64,000 bases of DNA from Cytidiella melzeri. Lineage: Eukaryota; Basidiomycota; Agaricomycetes; Polyporales; Irpicaceae. The notes under the pieces were generated by a model. It was not told the origin of the DNA, searched no databases, and worked only from the letters and a program-made list of their open reading frames with translations. The stretch's first letter is position 1. The number at the start of each line of letters is the position of its first letter. Made by a program: the position numbers and the translations under genes. The DNA lies in contig JABYQR010000173.1 of NCBI GenBank assembly GCA_022592445.1, forward strand, positions 27,268 through 91,267, given 5' to 3'. Positions 23,576 through 36,381 of the stretch are shown here, piece by piece.

Positions 23576-24740
23576 CTGGAGGACACACTGTTGAAAATCT
23601 ACAAGTCGACAGTCTAAAAGGTCCCGATGCTTTGAAAGGGAACCCATGCAAGTCTATTGTACGTCCAGCTCTTCCTTTTGGCTTGTACAGTACAACAAGA
23701 TCTTTGCCTCCTCTGCAGCTTTTCACCTTCGCGAAGGGTACTTGTGCGACAAAATCAGCCTTACTCTAATCACGTACCATCATTGCTGATCTCACGTCTC
23801 CAGTCTTACAGGTCCCATTCGGATCCCAGGTGTGGTACCAGAAAGCTCTGCTTTCTGCAGAACTCGAGGAAGTCCTCGCGCACCCACCGCTGGCCCCAAC
23901 CAACGTCTCGAATCCACGCATTGCCGAAGCGTACGCCCAACCTGCAGGCAAGGTACCTGCTGCAGCAGGAAATAAGCGAGCAGTTGAGGAGGGGACGGAA
24001 TGCCTCATCCGTTACGAGGAGATGCTCCTTGCCCAGGCGACTCGGACTTTGCTGACTTTCTGCGACACATGCGGGAACACTTTGCGTCAGGCGTATTAGG
24101 AGGATGTGCGTCCGTCTTGTTATGGGAACCTTGCCATAGACGACTAGAAACTAGTGGCAATCTTTCGAGTTGTGAGCATTCAGACGACTTGTCACAGTTC
24201 CGAATCCCAGAGAAGGACGTGAAGTCCAAGGTCCTGCCGCGAAGCGATTTGCAGTCGTCACTGTCACTCTGCTAATGTCATTCCACCCATCATGGTGAGC
24301 GATAGGATCGACTGGCTGACCAAGTACCGTAGCGGTGGGGCATACAAGCCACTGATCCCCTACAAGTGAATTGCCCATGTCGTTCGTTCCAAAGATCTGA
24401 TACTATGTACAGCCGCAGAAGTACATCACCTGCCGGAAACAAACACAAAAAAGTGCCAACGTAACGCCAAGACGAGGTTCACCATCTCAGCTCACATTTG
24501 ACCAGGATTGGCAGAGTGGACTGACTATTGATCTGGCATCCTAGTGTTGTCACGACAGTCCCTCAAAGATGCGGATTGACAGAACACGGGGATGCGGAAA
24601 GATGAATAACAGTTAGATACAGTGAGATTCCAAAGTCGGTCTAGGACATTACAAGTACTATTTGGTTTGAACCCAGACAGCGGGAAAGAGTGCTGGGTAT
24701 GCTACAATGCACAAGGTACTAGTACAGCTGGCAACGTTGT
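23576..24740. other. intergenic with one unassigned open frame
   Basis: About 1.1 kb with no recognised gene. A plus-strand frame at about 23812-24099, preceded by a CTTACAG acceptor, reads VWYQKALLSAELEEVL and NPRIAEAYAQPAG. It looks protein-like, but I could not extend it or name it; a neighbouring frame (DSDFADFLRHMREHF) may continue it after a frameshift. Confidence 0.3.
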
Positions 24741-27700
24741 CTAATCTGTCGCCCAAGCATTCCTTGGAGACAAAGTGGCCATCTCCCCCGTCGCAGGTGT
24801 GGAACCAACAGCTTCACCTGTCTGGGTACGAGGCCGTCCTACCGCGCCACGACGCTTGAAGACGGGAGCCGGTATGGGGGACAGCGATTTCAGCTTCTTC
24901 AGGCGTCGACGGGACTCGCGGTCAGAAGGACCAGGGGCGAAACCTTCGAAGTCGTCGCGGCTGCGCTTCAGACGAGAGGAAGTGGAGGGAGAGATGGAGA
25001 CATGTGATGATTGAGAGGAGTCCGATGCCGGCGTACGATAAGCTTGCGGCTGAGACGAAGCATCGGAGGATGGATCAAGGTTTGGAAGGCGAGTCGGGGA
25101 GGTTATCTGAGAGGCAGGAATGGGGGCAAAGCCGTCCGGCTCGTCTTCCGTGCCAACATCCACGTCTTCATTGTCCGATGGCTGCCATCCTACATCGTCG
25201 TCTTCATCATTCGTCTCCATGCTGGGACCCGCTTCGGGCACATTGCTCGCGGTATCAGCGGTCCACGTGCCGCGTTCAGCCTCCTCGAGTCGCTGCGTTG
25301 CGCGGTCTGCGGTCATTTCAGGGTAAGGATCCTCAGCTGCTATATCGTCAACCCATCCCTTCATTGAGAGGACGAGATCAAGTTTCTCGCGCCAGTAAGA
25401 TGGATTGCTGAGCCTGGCATGTCGCTCGCGATACGCTGCCCTTGCAGTTTGCACATCAAAGAAATCGTCTTGGAGCTCAGGAGGATAGTCACTGGCAGCT
25501 TCTTCAGCGGCTTTGAGATCGCTTTGAGCCATGTAGTAACCCTCGAGGGCCTTGGCAAGCGTCCCAAAGAGGAGTCGCAAGGGCTTGCTCACAAATTTCA
25601 GGCTGATAATGGCTGCCAGAGAGTCTTTCTTAGCAACTCCACCAACGCGGCTGACCGTGCCATCGGCGTTCATTTGCTGCTCTGCTTCGGTAAAAATGGA
25701 CATCTTGAAGGGAGGACCGTGGTGCTTGAACCGGTGTAACGCGCCATACAGCATAGTCCAGAAGATAGACTCGCAGTCGTCGAGAATCTCGTGGGGTTTG
25801 AGGGGATTCTTGAGCATGCCGATGGACATGAACGCCCAAGTACCCTTTCAGCACCGATTAGCAAGGATTGAAGGGAGCACAGATGCAACATACCGTGCGG
25901 AATTTCTGGTTCTTATACTCGTGTTTCTCTTCCGGATCTACCACGCACGCGTGGTCCCAATCTGACAGCAAACCCACACCGCCGTCTTTCTTATCACCCA
26001 ACATCACATTCCCGATACTGATGTCGCGGTGAAGAATCCTATGTTCAGTGGCAGATGCTTTCTCAATCACTAACGACAACGATGAGTTTTGTCGATCACT
26101 ACAGTGTTCTGCGCTTCATACTCACCTATGAGAACATCGCGGAACGCCGTGACGTACTCCTTCGAGTTGTCTGCCGACTCTATGGGGTACGCCAACCTTT
26201 GGACAATCCGGTGATGAGCGTGATTTCGCAGTTTGGCGTACGCAACCCGCAGCTTCTGACTTTCTGCCCATGCCACGCTTATCGTCACCTGTGTCTTCCC
26301 ATTGCTGTCCTTCACGTCTCCACCGCAGATGATCCTAGGGACGTGCGGGACGCGGTACACCTCGAGAATCCTGTACACCTCGCTCTCAGTCTTCATGAGT
26401 GGATGGTTGACGCGCCACGTATCCTTGAGGAACAAGACCTCCTCGGTCTGCTTGTCGACGGCAACATATCCTCTTGTTCCCCTGCCGATAGCCGAAGAGG
26501 CCTTGAAGAACGGCCGCTGAACCAGTAGCTCCATCTCAGACTTCTCATCCTTGACCGTCATCTTGTAGACGGGATAGCTCTCCTCGAGTGTATGCTCTGC
26601 GTTTGGTATGTTGCGCTGGCGGTGATTTCCGTCCTGCATGTTGCCGATGAACTCGCGAATCTTCTGCGAGAACGCGCCCTTCTCCTCCTCGTCGGCACCC
26701 CGCGCAGTGAGATCTACTCCCCTTGCTTCGTCCGTCATGTGGTTGAAGCGCCAGAAGAACTCTGCGAGAAGCTTCGCCCCCGCCTGTGTGGTGTACTTGA
26801 ACTTATCGCTCGTGATGGCTCCTGCGCGGTCCCAGAAGAGAAAGCGGGCGGTATTACCGCAGACGAGGAGTTGAAAAAGGTGTGTTCGCTGCTGATGAGC
26901 AAACATCTCGCTCGCGTAGAGGGTGAGCTGCCCGCGGATGCTCCTAGCCTCTGGTCCCGGCTTCTCAAATGGGAAGCGGGTGTCTGCTTTCTCGCTGGTA
27001 TCCGAGTCCTGCTCTTTCGTGATATCCTCTGCCGTGTAGAAAGGATCCTGACTCGACCTGGTCTTGAACTCGACAAGTAACGAGTCGCTACACCAGTCGA
27101 AGGCTTGTGATTCATCGGCTGATGGCATCGCGTTGTTTGTCGGAGGCAGAGTAGCATCGGGGTTGGCCTTCGCCCGTGTGGCGTATCGATGCAGCTTCAC
27201 TGGTCGTGGCGATGTCGGCGGGACCAGCTCGAACTCCTTGACCTTCTTAAGCTGCTTCAGCTCCTGGTCGAGCTCCCTGCGACCAAGTCGCTTGATTTCC
27301 TTCATACCCGCGTCGGGTCGGTATTTGACGTTGTTGTCCGGCTTCTTCTTGTCGGCGCAGATGAAGAAGTGCAAGTTGGGCGATAGCATGAATCTCTTGA
27401 TGAACGAGAGCTGATGTAGGCAGCATCATGTGGTCAGTGTGTGTCGAGCATGAGGTGACGACTAGTGATGAGACTCACAAAGGCCTGGTAAAGCTGCTTC
27501 TCGAGAAGACGACTATTGCCACTGAGGGCACGAGGCATGCTGAACTTGACGTTCTGGGGCATCTTCGCGAGAGTCTCGTCTGTGACAGACATGAGCTCAT
27601 TCATGAACAGTTGAGGAGAGTGAGGGCCAAAGAAGCGGCCCAGCATGTCGAACGCGTATTCTCGCTGCAGCTCAGGGACGGTGTAGAGTATCTGTCGGTA

Positions 27701-27760
27701 CCTCTCGTTGCCTGCGATGCCATATTTGAACGGGGTAAAGTTAGCAGAGGTGGTAGCCAT
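24741..27760 (-). CDS. FunK1-type fungal protein kinase
   Basis: Kinase-like protein of the FunK1 group expanded in mushroom-forming fungi. Exons 27760-27479, 27410-26126, 26069-25894, 25844-24741 (948 aa). The N-terminal third is the family's helical region. Then come the glycine-rich loop IGRGTRGYVAV (about residue 402), LFLKDTWR as the lysine strand, HRILHRDISIGNVML (about residue 535), LLSDWDHA where most kinases have DFG (about residue 556) and GTWAFMSIGML. The tail of about 200 residues is acidic and Ser/Pro-rich with basic runs suggesting nuclear location. Start: the first ATG, giving MATTSANFTPFKYG. Confidence 0.9.
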
Positions 27761-28597
27761 GACGGGGAGAGGTTGGTGGTGGGAGGAAGAAAGACTTACA
27801 CGTGGTATGTGGGGGGTTTATAACCTGTGTGCTGGCCAGTGGTGGCGGTACGAGTTCAAACTCAGAAGCAACCTCAACTGCCTATCTGGGGTACGGCATC
27901 AATGCGATTCGAATCGGGATCAGTCCAACTGCCCTTTTAGGAAGGCAAACACGTCCGGTCCGGGAAATTACGGCTGGGTGACAAAGGTCATTGGCTCCTC
28001 AAGTCAGAAAGGAACAATAGAGCCTGGCTGCATGACGGTGCACATTGTCTCATCTTGATGCTTACTTTGATTCATGATCAGCTGCAGCCTTGTGCCCACG
28101 TTTCGGACCGCAAAGCTCCGTCGATGTGGCCGATTTCTCAAGTTAGCTATAGGAGAGTTGCGTTCAGACTGCAGCCTCACCATGTCCGACTTCAAGGTTC
28201 CTCATGCTCATGCAGCCAGTCTCATAATAATAGGCGTGCGCGTTTGGCTCACAGAACAGGCAGACTACTGGCTGAATGATCATTCGAAGTCGCCGATTCC
28301 TCTGGCCCCGCCAAAGGCTCGCTCCGATAACTATTTCACGTACTCTCTTGTGTCCGACTACGTGAGCTCCCGCCTAGATTTCTGGAATTCGCTGTAAGAA
28401 GCGAGGCCAAATAGCCCTTGCTGCCCTACAGGTTAAATCATCCAATGGGCTAGTAGCCATGTTGTTCTTGGCCTCTGAACGAGTTGTCGTGTCCTCCGGA
28501 AGTAGAAGAAGATACCAAGAGCGAGATAGTACATGCAGTAGTGACATCACGGTGCAGGCAGCAGACACAATAGTAGTAGCCCTTAAACAATTCCTCT
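27761..28597. other. intergenic
   Basis: About 840 bp. Open frames up to 116 codons exist on the plus strand, but none shows codon bias or family motifs. Holds the FunK1 promoter and the nuclease 3' flank. Confidence 0.45.
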
Positions 28598-30842
28598 TCA
28601 GCAAACCCGGACACGAACAACACTCGGGTCATGGTCACTCCCCCTGGTCGCTGTAGTCGGCTGCCAGTTATTGACATGCACGTGTTCCGCCTGTACTCCT
28701 CTGAGTGCCACAGCGCTCGACACAAACACGTGGTCTAGCTGTTCTACGTTCTGGTCAAACGCAAACGTGTAACGCTCGACGGGAGGGACGTTGGCCAAGA
28801 CGTCAGCCTCGAACATAAGGTTGTCGAGTGACGCAAAGACAGTGCGAGTGAAGGTATATTCGTTGAAGTCTCCTCCGAGGATGATGGACGCGCTGGGGTC
28901 GAGGGTGAGAATAGACTTGATGAAGGTCTAGTGGAATCAGAGCCCGTTAGAACATCGGCGCGTCTAGATACTGAGGGCCCACACATATTAGGGGAGAGCG
29001 ATGCTTTAACTTACAGCGATGGTTTCAACCTGGCCTTGTCGCTTCGTCACGTCCAGATTGACGGGCGGACGGTCATCACCTTGAGTGGACGAGCCAGGGA
29101 CGTCCGATTTGGCGGTATTGTGGACATTGATTGTGATAAACCGCTGGCCGGTTGTGGTTTGCCAGGCCGCGACGAGAGGTTTGCGCGCACTGTCCCACAC
29201 GGTGTTGTTAGGGTCGAGGCGGCCGGGATTGAAGCTATCATACAAGGATAAGTGACGGGTATGACGACTTATATAGCTCAAGCTGGACATCGCACGCACG
29301 TGAGACTGAGCTTGCCGTTCTTCATGACTGGGGCAGTTGCGTCCAGTGGACCACCGGTGGGAGAACCAGGCACAAGGCTCACTTTTCTGCTATCGAAGCT
29401 GTAAAATCATCTTTGGTTCTGATCGACTTGCAAGGAATTCAATAGTGACGACTGACAAATACGCTGGACGGATATTCCCTCCTGTCTCCCCTCCATCCTG
29501 ATTGTTCACTGAAATGACCTCCGTAAAGTTGTACAAGAATGCCCCACCCTGGCTCACAACCGACTGTGCCAACGTTGACAGCGTGAGAGATGCATCGACA
29601 ACACCGTTGTTAGTTGGGCCGGAATTGTCTTGTATCTCGTCAAGGAAAATCATATCTGGCATCAATAGTGAGTGCACAATCTGGCTGGCGACTACGGGCA
29701 TGGTCGTCGAATTTGGTGCAAAATTGTCGACGTTGTATTCGCCAATGACCAGAGTACATGGGTCTGTGGACTTTCGAAGGGTAGTCGGTGGAATGATGGG
29801 ACTTGGAATGGTAAGGGTAGTCGGTGCGGTGAGGGGGAGGATATAGTAAAAGCCAAATCTGTTGGCGAAGTGAGGATCACTCGAACGTAAAATGAAACAT
29901 CCATACTGCTGCTGAATCACTCCAGTGATATCCGTAAATGTCTGCCCTATTGATACGTTGGGATTGGTTGTGCCGTCGAGAGGTACACCAATAATGACTG
30001 TTTCGGGGTTGCCGTCTGGGACGCCGTTAGGCCCTGCGTACGATGTTGATATAAGTCGATGTGCAGACCAGCTCTGCCAGTGCTGAATCCTGACTCACCG
30101 ACCGTCAGTGTCAGACCGCCACGACTATTCTTTCCTGTCACTGGCCAGTCCCCATGGACCCAGAACTCTCCAAAACTGTTCTGAAAGTCTAACCCGACCG
30201 GATTCTTGACAGTGACCAGCACACCCTCGAGACTAGACCAGAAGTCAATGCCAAAATGGGCTGGCTCAGCAGTTGCATTGACTTGATCCACGCGGGAGAC
30301 ATTGTTCGGCACGGAAAGCCAGCCGTCGGGGCCGTTGTCTAAGGCAGATAGTTGTTGAGTGGGAGGGCTGCGAGCTCCAGGTCCCGTCGGACCCAAGACG
30401 AGGGGGGCAACCTTGTTTCCCGTAGAGAGGACCACAATGTTCGACGGGCTGTCGAGCTCGGTAGAGAGCAAGAAGGCCTGATCTGTAGCAGAAGACCCGC
30501 GGAATTCTGTCACCTTACCGGACAAAGATATCTCATCACCAGGCGCAACGGAGTTTAGGACTGCCGATGACTCGGAGAATACGAACAGCCCGTGAGAAAC
30601 GCTAATGTCCTTCGAAGGCGTGCCCTGGATGTAAAAGCCTGTAGAAGCCTAAGGAGTCGCAGTCAGCCACAACAAAATTTGCGAAGCTGGTGTATGCTCA
30701 CTTTAGCCGTGACAGTTCCAGTGATATTATGGACCGTGACGCCTTCCAAAGGTGAGCGAAAGGCGGGACCTTGGATGTCAGTGATCTGAGTAGCAAACAC
30801 GAAAGTCGCTGGGAGAGCGAGCGCTAGGTATAGTCGCATCAT
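28598..30842 (-). CDS. secreted endonuclease/exonuclease/phosphatase-family nuclease, copy 1
   Basis: Probable extracellular DNase/phosphodiesterase with an N-terminal OB-fold-like domain. Exons 30842-30702, 30648-30099, 30033-29907, 29858-29457, 29398-29300, 29234-29015, 28927-28598 (622 aa). Signal peptide MMRLYLALALPATFVFA. The N-terminal domain has FYIQGTPSKD and GDEISLSGKVTEFRG. EEP motifs follow in order: GEYNVDN, MIFLDEIQDN (catalytic Glu), GGNIRPAYF, ARKPLVAAWQ, INVHNTAKSD, GGDFNEYTF (GDxN), LDHVFVS and SDHDPSVV. It lacks the intron that copy 2 (50.7 kb) has after the GxYN motif. Intact. Confidence 0.9.
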
Positions 30843-31628
30843 AGTGTACTGTCTGAGCTACAGGTTCAAAGTGACCTGAGTATAGGCTACATCCTCCGCG
30901 TTCATGCGAGTTAAATACTTGTCTGTGAGCAGTATTATGACAGCCCTGGCAGAGGAACGTGCTGGTGTACAGCTTAAGAACCTCTGTACCCAGGTTGTCG
31001 GTAATATCATCTTGAGAACGTGCGATAGAATTGTCGCACTCACGCTTGAACCACCTGCTCCGAGACCATAGGCGTGTAAATCCACTACACGCATAGCGTA
31101 GGTATATCTCCGTTCTCATGCAACCGTCCGACATTGTGGGTAAAACGAAGGCTGCGCAGCCTATGCGCCTGTCGAAGCTGGGTCCGAGTCGAGACACGAA
31201 CGGTCCAGACGTTGCCTGTGTTCGAACTGAGGCAGCGGTGGCGAGGTGGGGATTGCGACACCGTGAGCAGTGAGTGGCTATCTTGGACATCCTGCGGTGC
31301 GCTTCATTCATAGACATATCTTGGCCACGCATGCTTGGGAGTCGGTCACGGTACCATTCGCACGTGTTTTGTGACACACCGTGTCCGTGACGTGACTGAG
31401 GCCGCTAACCATGGGCCGGCTGCGACTGCCCTGCCATCGATGCTCATCGCGTCAGCTCGTCGTAGACAAGTTGCCAGTGCTTACTACAGACTGTCGTTCG
31501 TGAGAGTTGTGCACGCCTGCTTGTTGCGAGAATTAACGAAATCACGTCAGCGATGATGGGAGTGGGCATCCTGAAAGTGAAAGTCAACCCGGGAGTCCAC
31601 AAGCTCAACTTTCCCGCAAGTGCCCGCC
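30843..31628. other. intergenic, divergent promoters
   Basis: About 790 bp between the divergent nuclease and peptidase genes. No gene recognised. Confidence 0.45.
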
Positions 31629-34600
31629 ATGTGGGTACCCAATTTCAGTCTGAGCCTGCCCATCTCGCTGCTTGGCCTCGCGGCTCAAGTACCTTTTCAA
31701 CCTTCCCCTTCATCTCAGTCGCTGAACGCTATGGTGGTCAACAACACCCAGGATTTCGCCTTTAAGGAGGGCTCGAGCATATTCTCGCCCAAGGACCTCA
31801 TCGAGTTGGCGAGACCCGGTACAGGTGTTGCCAACTCTGCGGGCGACCTCTTACTAATCTCATCGAGCAAGTATTCGCTGAAGAACAAAAAGTGCGTCCG
31901 GTCCTTTGAGAAGCTTTACTGTGACCTAAGACATCACAAACAGGAACAACAAGTCCATCTATATTGCCTCTATCGAGTCGACCGTTCAGCCACTCGAGAT
32001 TCCTCTCGCGAACGGGGGCGAAGCGTTCTGGCTCGACTCTCGCACCATCGCACATGCTGTGGCAGAGGGCGAAGGCAAGGACAAGGTCATCGCCCTCTAC
32101 GCCGTGTCTGTCAAGTATGAGACCGAGTCGATCACACCCGACAGCCCTGTTTTCATCGGCAAATTTCCGACCGACTCTGCGAGCAACTTCATCTTCAATG
32201 GCAAATCGGACTACCTCGTCTTCTCTGACAACGTGCACTCGGATGGCGATCTCAAAGCCGTGAAGAAACACGACGAAGAGTGGGAGAACCGCGGCGACAC
32301 GGCCTATGTCTATGAAGAAACCTTCGACCGTCAGTGGGATGCTTGGGTCGGCCCTAAGAAAAGTTCGCTCTTCACTGTCGCGCTGAACCAGGGACCTGGC
32401 GGCAAGTGGGTGCTAGGGACCGAATTCGTGAACTTGCTCCATGGGACCAAGCATGTGTGTATCATCGACCCTATATGCTACACAGTAACCCACTCTACCA
32501 CAGCACACCCCCATCCTGCCTTTCGGTGGTACGGACGACTTCGACGTTTCAGCCAACCATGTCGTATACACTGCCAAAGACCCTGAACTTCCTCCAGCCT
32601 GGCACACCAAGCAAAATGTACGATACACACAGCATATGGTGGCACTTATTGAACTCATCTCTAAGCCTAGATCTATATTACTGATCTGGAGGGTAGCTCA
32701 AAGCCGAAAGAGCTTACTTCTGGCAAGCAAGGCGCCACACACGCTCCCGTGCTCAGCCAACAGGGTGACAAGGTGGCCTGGGTTGAGCTAGCTGAAGACG
32801 GCTACGAGACTGACAGGCATGTTCATTGTCATATCTTCCGACACATATATAAATATGTTCTTATAGGGGCAAAGTCATCATTTACGATCTCAAAAAAGAC
32901 GTACGCTACACTCTCACAGAGAAATGGGATCGCACCTCCTCTGAACTAGCGGTAAGTGGGAGAAAGCGTCCTCATCATTGTCTAGTATTCACACGCGTAA
33001 GGACAGTTCTCCCCCGACGGCCATGTTCTCTACGTTGTCGCCGCCGAACACGCCCGCTCTAAGGTCTTTGCCATACCTCTTCCGGAGACACCATCCTCCT
33101 CGAACACAGAACCCACTCTTTCCGACTTCCATCACAAGCCCCATGTACTGACGCACACCGGCTCTGCGTCTGCTATACAGGCCCTCTCCGACGGACGTCT
33201 TCTCTTCACATCGTCCTCGCTCACTGGGCCTAACGACGTCTACATCATTCGCGGGCTCTCCGAGAAGGACGTCGCCGCCTCTGTCAAGATCGAGCAGCTT
33301 ACCAAATTCACCGCAGATGCGCTAGAGGGCAAAGATCTGCAAACAGCGGGAGACTTTTGGTTTGATGGAGTCGACCAGAAGATACACGGCTTCATTCAAA
33401 AACCTCCTGGGTTCAAAGTGGGCGATAAGAAGAAATGGCCGCTTTTGTTTTTCATCCATGGCGGACCGCAGGGCATGTGGGCAGATCAGTGGTCGACGAG
33501 GTGGAATCCTAATGGTAAGTGAACAAAGAGTAAGGCAAGGCTCAGATGGCTCAAGGCACTGTTGTTACAGTTTTTGCACACCAGGGATACGTCGTTGTGG
33601 CCATCAATCCAACTGGGTCAACGTCATTTGGACAAGGTATGTTGTTGCGCTGCCATCTGTGGGATTATCTGACCATATGCTGACCCGTTTCTTGTTTAAC
33701 CTAAGCACTGACTGATGCCATTCAGAAAGAGTGGGGAGGCAAGCCATTCGATGACTTGGTCAAGGGACACAAGTACATCATCGACAATTACCCTGAGATT
33801 GACCCCGAAAGAGCTGTTGCTGCTGGAGGCAGCTGGGGTGGGTATGCTATCAAGTACGTGGGACGATTTCCTGTACACAACACCTGCACTAAACCTCCCT
33901 CACTGTGAAAAGCTGGATACAAGGACATCCCGAGTATGGATTCGGGTTCAAGGCATTGTTCTGTCACGACGGCGTATGTGCCCCGAATATATTCGTAAGG
34001 CTGTACCAAAACTGTACTGACGCATCCGGAACATGTTCAGGTCTTCGATGTTCGGTACATGGGATACGCCACTGACGAGCTGTTCTTCGTGTGTATTTCT
34101 AGCTTTCTCTCACACATTTTCCTATGTTACTGATCCTACCTCCCATCCAATGAACAGTCAAACCACGAATGGGCTGGACGACCCTGGGAACCGGAGGCCA
34201 AAGAGATAATGGAAAAGTTGGTCTTTTTTCTTTACCTACAAAAGCAGTTACAGCTTGCTGTTGCTCGTATGTCAACGTATCTATGCTTATCGACCCCTTC
34301 GTTACACAGGTACAACCCGACGAACTTTGTCCAGAACTGGAGCACGCCTATGTTGATTGTGCACGGTAGCAAGGACTTCCGCGTCGTGGAAACTGAGGGC
34401 ATAGGGGCGTTCCATGCACTACAAGAGTCAGTACTTCCTGACCATAGATGACATTGGTAGTTCTGAACTTTTTCTAGACGTGGAGTCCCATCTCGTCTGG
34501 TCATTTTCCCGGATGAAAATCACTGGACGCTGAGCCACGGTAACAGGTTTGTCCCATGGATCTAACCTACTCTTGAAATCTGCGACTGACCCGTCCGTAT

Positions 34601-34669
34601 TATCCTCTCAGCCTAAAGTGGCACTGGGAGGTTTTACGCTGGTTCGACAAATACGTCGGAGAGCATTGA
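31629..34669 (+). CDS. DPP5: secreted dipeptidyl-peptidase V-like S9 serine peptidase
   Basis: Prolyl-oligopeptidase-family exopeptidase. Exons 31629-31891, 31944-32454, 32504-32617, 32671-32816, 32867-32951, 33007-33514, 33571-33636, 33706-33853, 33913-33973, 34041-34088, 34158-34216, 34310-34426, 34478-34546, 34612-34669 (750 aa). Signal peptide MWVPNFSLSLPISLLGLAAQ. The N-terminal half is a beta-propeller (WVGPKKSSLFTV, FSPDGHVLYVV). The alpha/beta-hydrolase domain carries LLFFIHGGPQGMW, INPTGSTSFGQ, the nucleophile motif AAGGSWGGYA (Ser about 607), VHGSKDFRV (Asp about 692) and PDENHWTL (His about 724). The fourth intron appears to start with GC. The triad is complete. Confidence 0.93.
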
Positions 34670-34914
34670 TATCATATCACATAGTATCGAAACAAGGTCA
34701 TGTACGGAGCTATGTAAAATCAATAAGACAGATTGTACGATACAACGTTGCAGGACGTTATCAACAAGAGCTTGTCCGATGAATAGCAATATCCAGTTCA
34801 ACTCTATAGGGATCATCATGACGTCTGATCCATGGAGAAAGTGTTTTGTGAAATTCTACATTTTCCGAGTCTCCGTAGGTATAGGCCATTATAGGCATAT
34901 AATGAGGCATAGAT

Positions 34915-35572
34915 CTAACTGTCTAGACCTCTGGCAAATCTAGGGCGGGGTGACACGGATTTTGCTGAGGTCGTAGCGTTGTACACGATCCCGACACTGG
35001 ACGTTTGCAAGCGATGTCCGACGGCGGGCTAATAAACAGAAAGGACATCGCGTGTCAGTCAACACCAGCACACGTTTATGCGCGAGTAACGCCGGCGTAC
35101 TTTGCCGTTACCCCACTCCTCGATGACAACGAGCTGCATGGGGAGATCTGTTGCTGCTTGACCTGTCGAAAACCCTGCTGCTGCGTCGTGAGAGAAATCA
35201 GGCATCGTAAATTGAGCGGGAGCCGGATTTTTCGGGTATGCTACGGCTAGTTGAGGTGTATCAATACCGTCTTTGCATGCAAACAGGTCGAGGCGTAGTT
35301 TCGTACCAGGGTAGTTGGCATAATCGAACTTTCCGAAATAATGTCCCGAAGTCAACAGTGAGTAAATTGACTGATTCACAGCTGTACTGGGGGTGTCGAG
35401 GAGCCAGACGTGATAGGCGAATGTCGAGACAGAGTAGTCTGCCTGGGGAGTAGGAGAAGGTGAAATTGCTGCCAGGGGCCACCGCTGTACCAGGGAGAGG
35501 CAGGGTGATGCTGCCATGGGTGCCTGCATTGACCGCGGTAAAGAGAAGGGGAAGGATTGCAAGGGAGAACAT
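34915..35572 (-). CDS. small secreted protein, possible frameshift
   Basis: Signal peptide MFSLAILPLLFTAVNA, then LPGTAVAPGSNFTFSYS. The next frame continues ADYSVSTFAYHVWLLDTP, GHYFGKFDYANYP, NPAPAQFTMPDFS and MQLVVIEEWGNGK. This is the layout of a small secreted family common in Agaricomycetes (recalled from memory). Exons: 35572-35307, 35246-35101, 35028-34915. The first is out of frame by one base at a CCCC run (about 35445-35448). A 40-nt intron (35482-35443, GTGGCC...CCCCAG) would restore the frame to 161 aa but removes the conserved PGSNFTFSY. So this is a pseudogene, a sequencing error or an unusual short intron. A minus-strand TATAAAA lies about 50 bases upstream. Confidence 0.65.
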
Positions 35573-36381
35573 TTTTGGGCAAGAGCCAGCTTGTCTTCCG
35601 GACCCGTGTTCACGACGGATTTTATACGATGTTTCGAGTCTATAGACATCGCTTGCAATATTTGCTGGAGACAGTCTAATCATATGATGATGCCCGTTGT
35701 AACCTCGTAAAGATTGTTGACGGGACTGCGAAGGTGCTGTGTTTTCATGCATGCAGAACCGTCAAGATTTTGAGCACCCACATCCGTCCCTTCAGGGTGG
35801 TCAGGTTGTCACAAGTCATCATGCCAATGATTTGATGAGTGGAAGCTTTCACTCACGGCCGCCTTTGATTCTACATCTACACTGGCATAGCTCCGGGTTA
35901 TGATGGTATGATAGAGGCGGAGAGGGTGCCGGCTGCTACGCCAATATGTTGTATCCGCTATGGGAACGGATGGACAAGGTGCTATGGAGCGCGAGACCGG
36001 GATAAAATCCTGATCAAAGCAGCACGAGCCTTGGGTATTCTAGCTATGCAGTGGCAATGCCAGTGGCGCTTGATATGCAGAAACCGTAAACAACCGATTG
36101 GACACCAATTTGGATTTAGGATGGGATTAAACGCCACGAAGCTTTGCCAGGTGGAACAACTGAGTATCATCCGGATTTCAGTGATTCGGATCATCTAGTT
36201 GCGAGTGTTGTAGTCAGTCTGCCATGCAAGAATACAGTGCTTATCTGGTAATTGCAGCGTGGTCGAAGATGGCTACACACTGTGCCGGTCTGGGCTAGAG
36301 CTTAGAGTCCATAAGGAGATTAGGAATATATACCGGTCCCTGGTACGATAATGATACAAAGGGCGAGAGGCCAAGCCTGGT
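35573..36381. other. intergenic
   Basis: About 810 bp with a TATAAAA near 35619-35626 for the small secreted gene. Nothing else recognised. Confidence 0.45.

Noticed and set aside
26055..27184. Several plus-strand frames over 130 codons across the FunK1 gene
   Set aside because: Antisense shadows of a long GC-rich exon; the minus strand has the kinase motifs.
31190..31300. TTCGAAC-like word resembling a tRNA B box
   Set aside because: No matching A box, acceptor stem or anticodon arm could be built on either strand.
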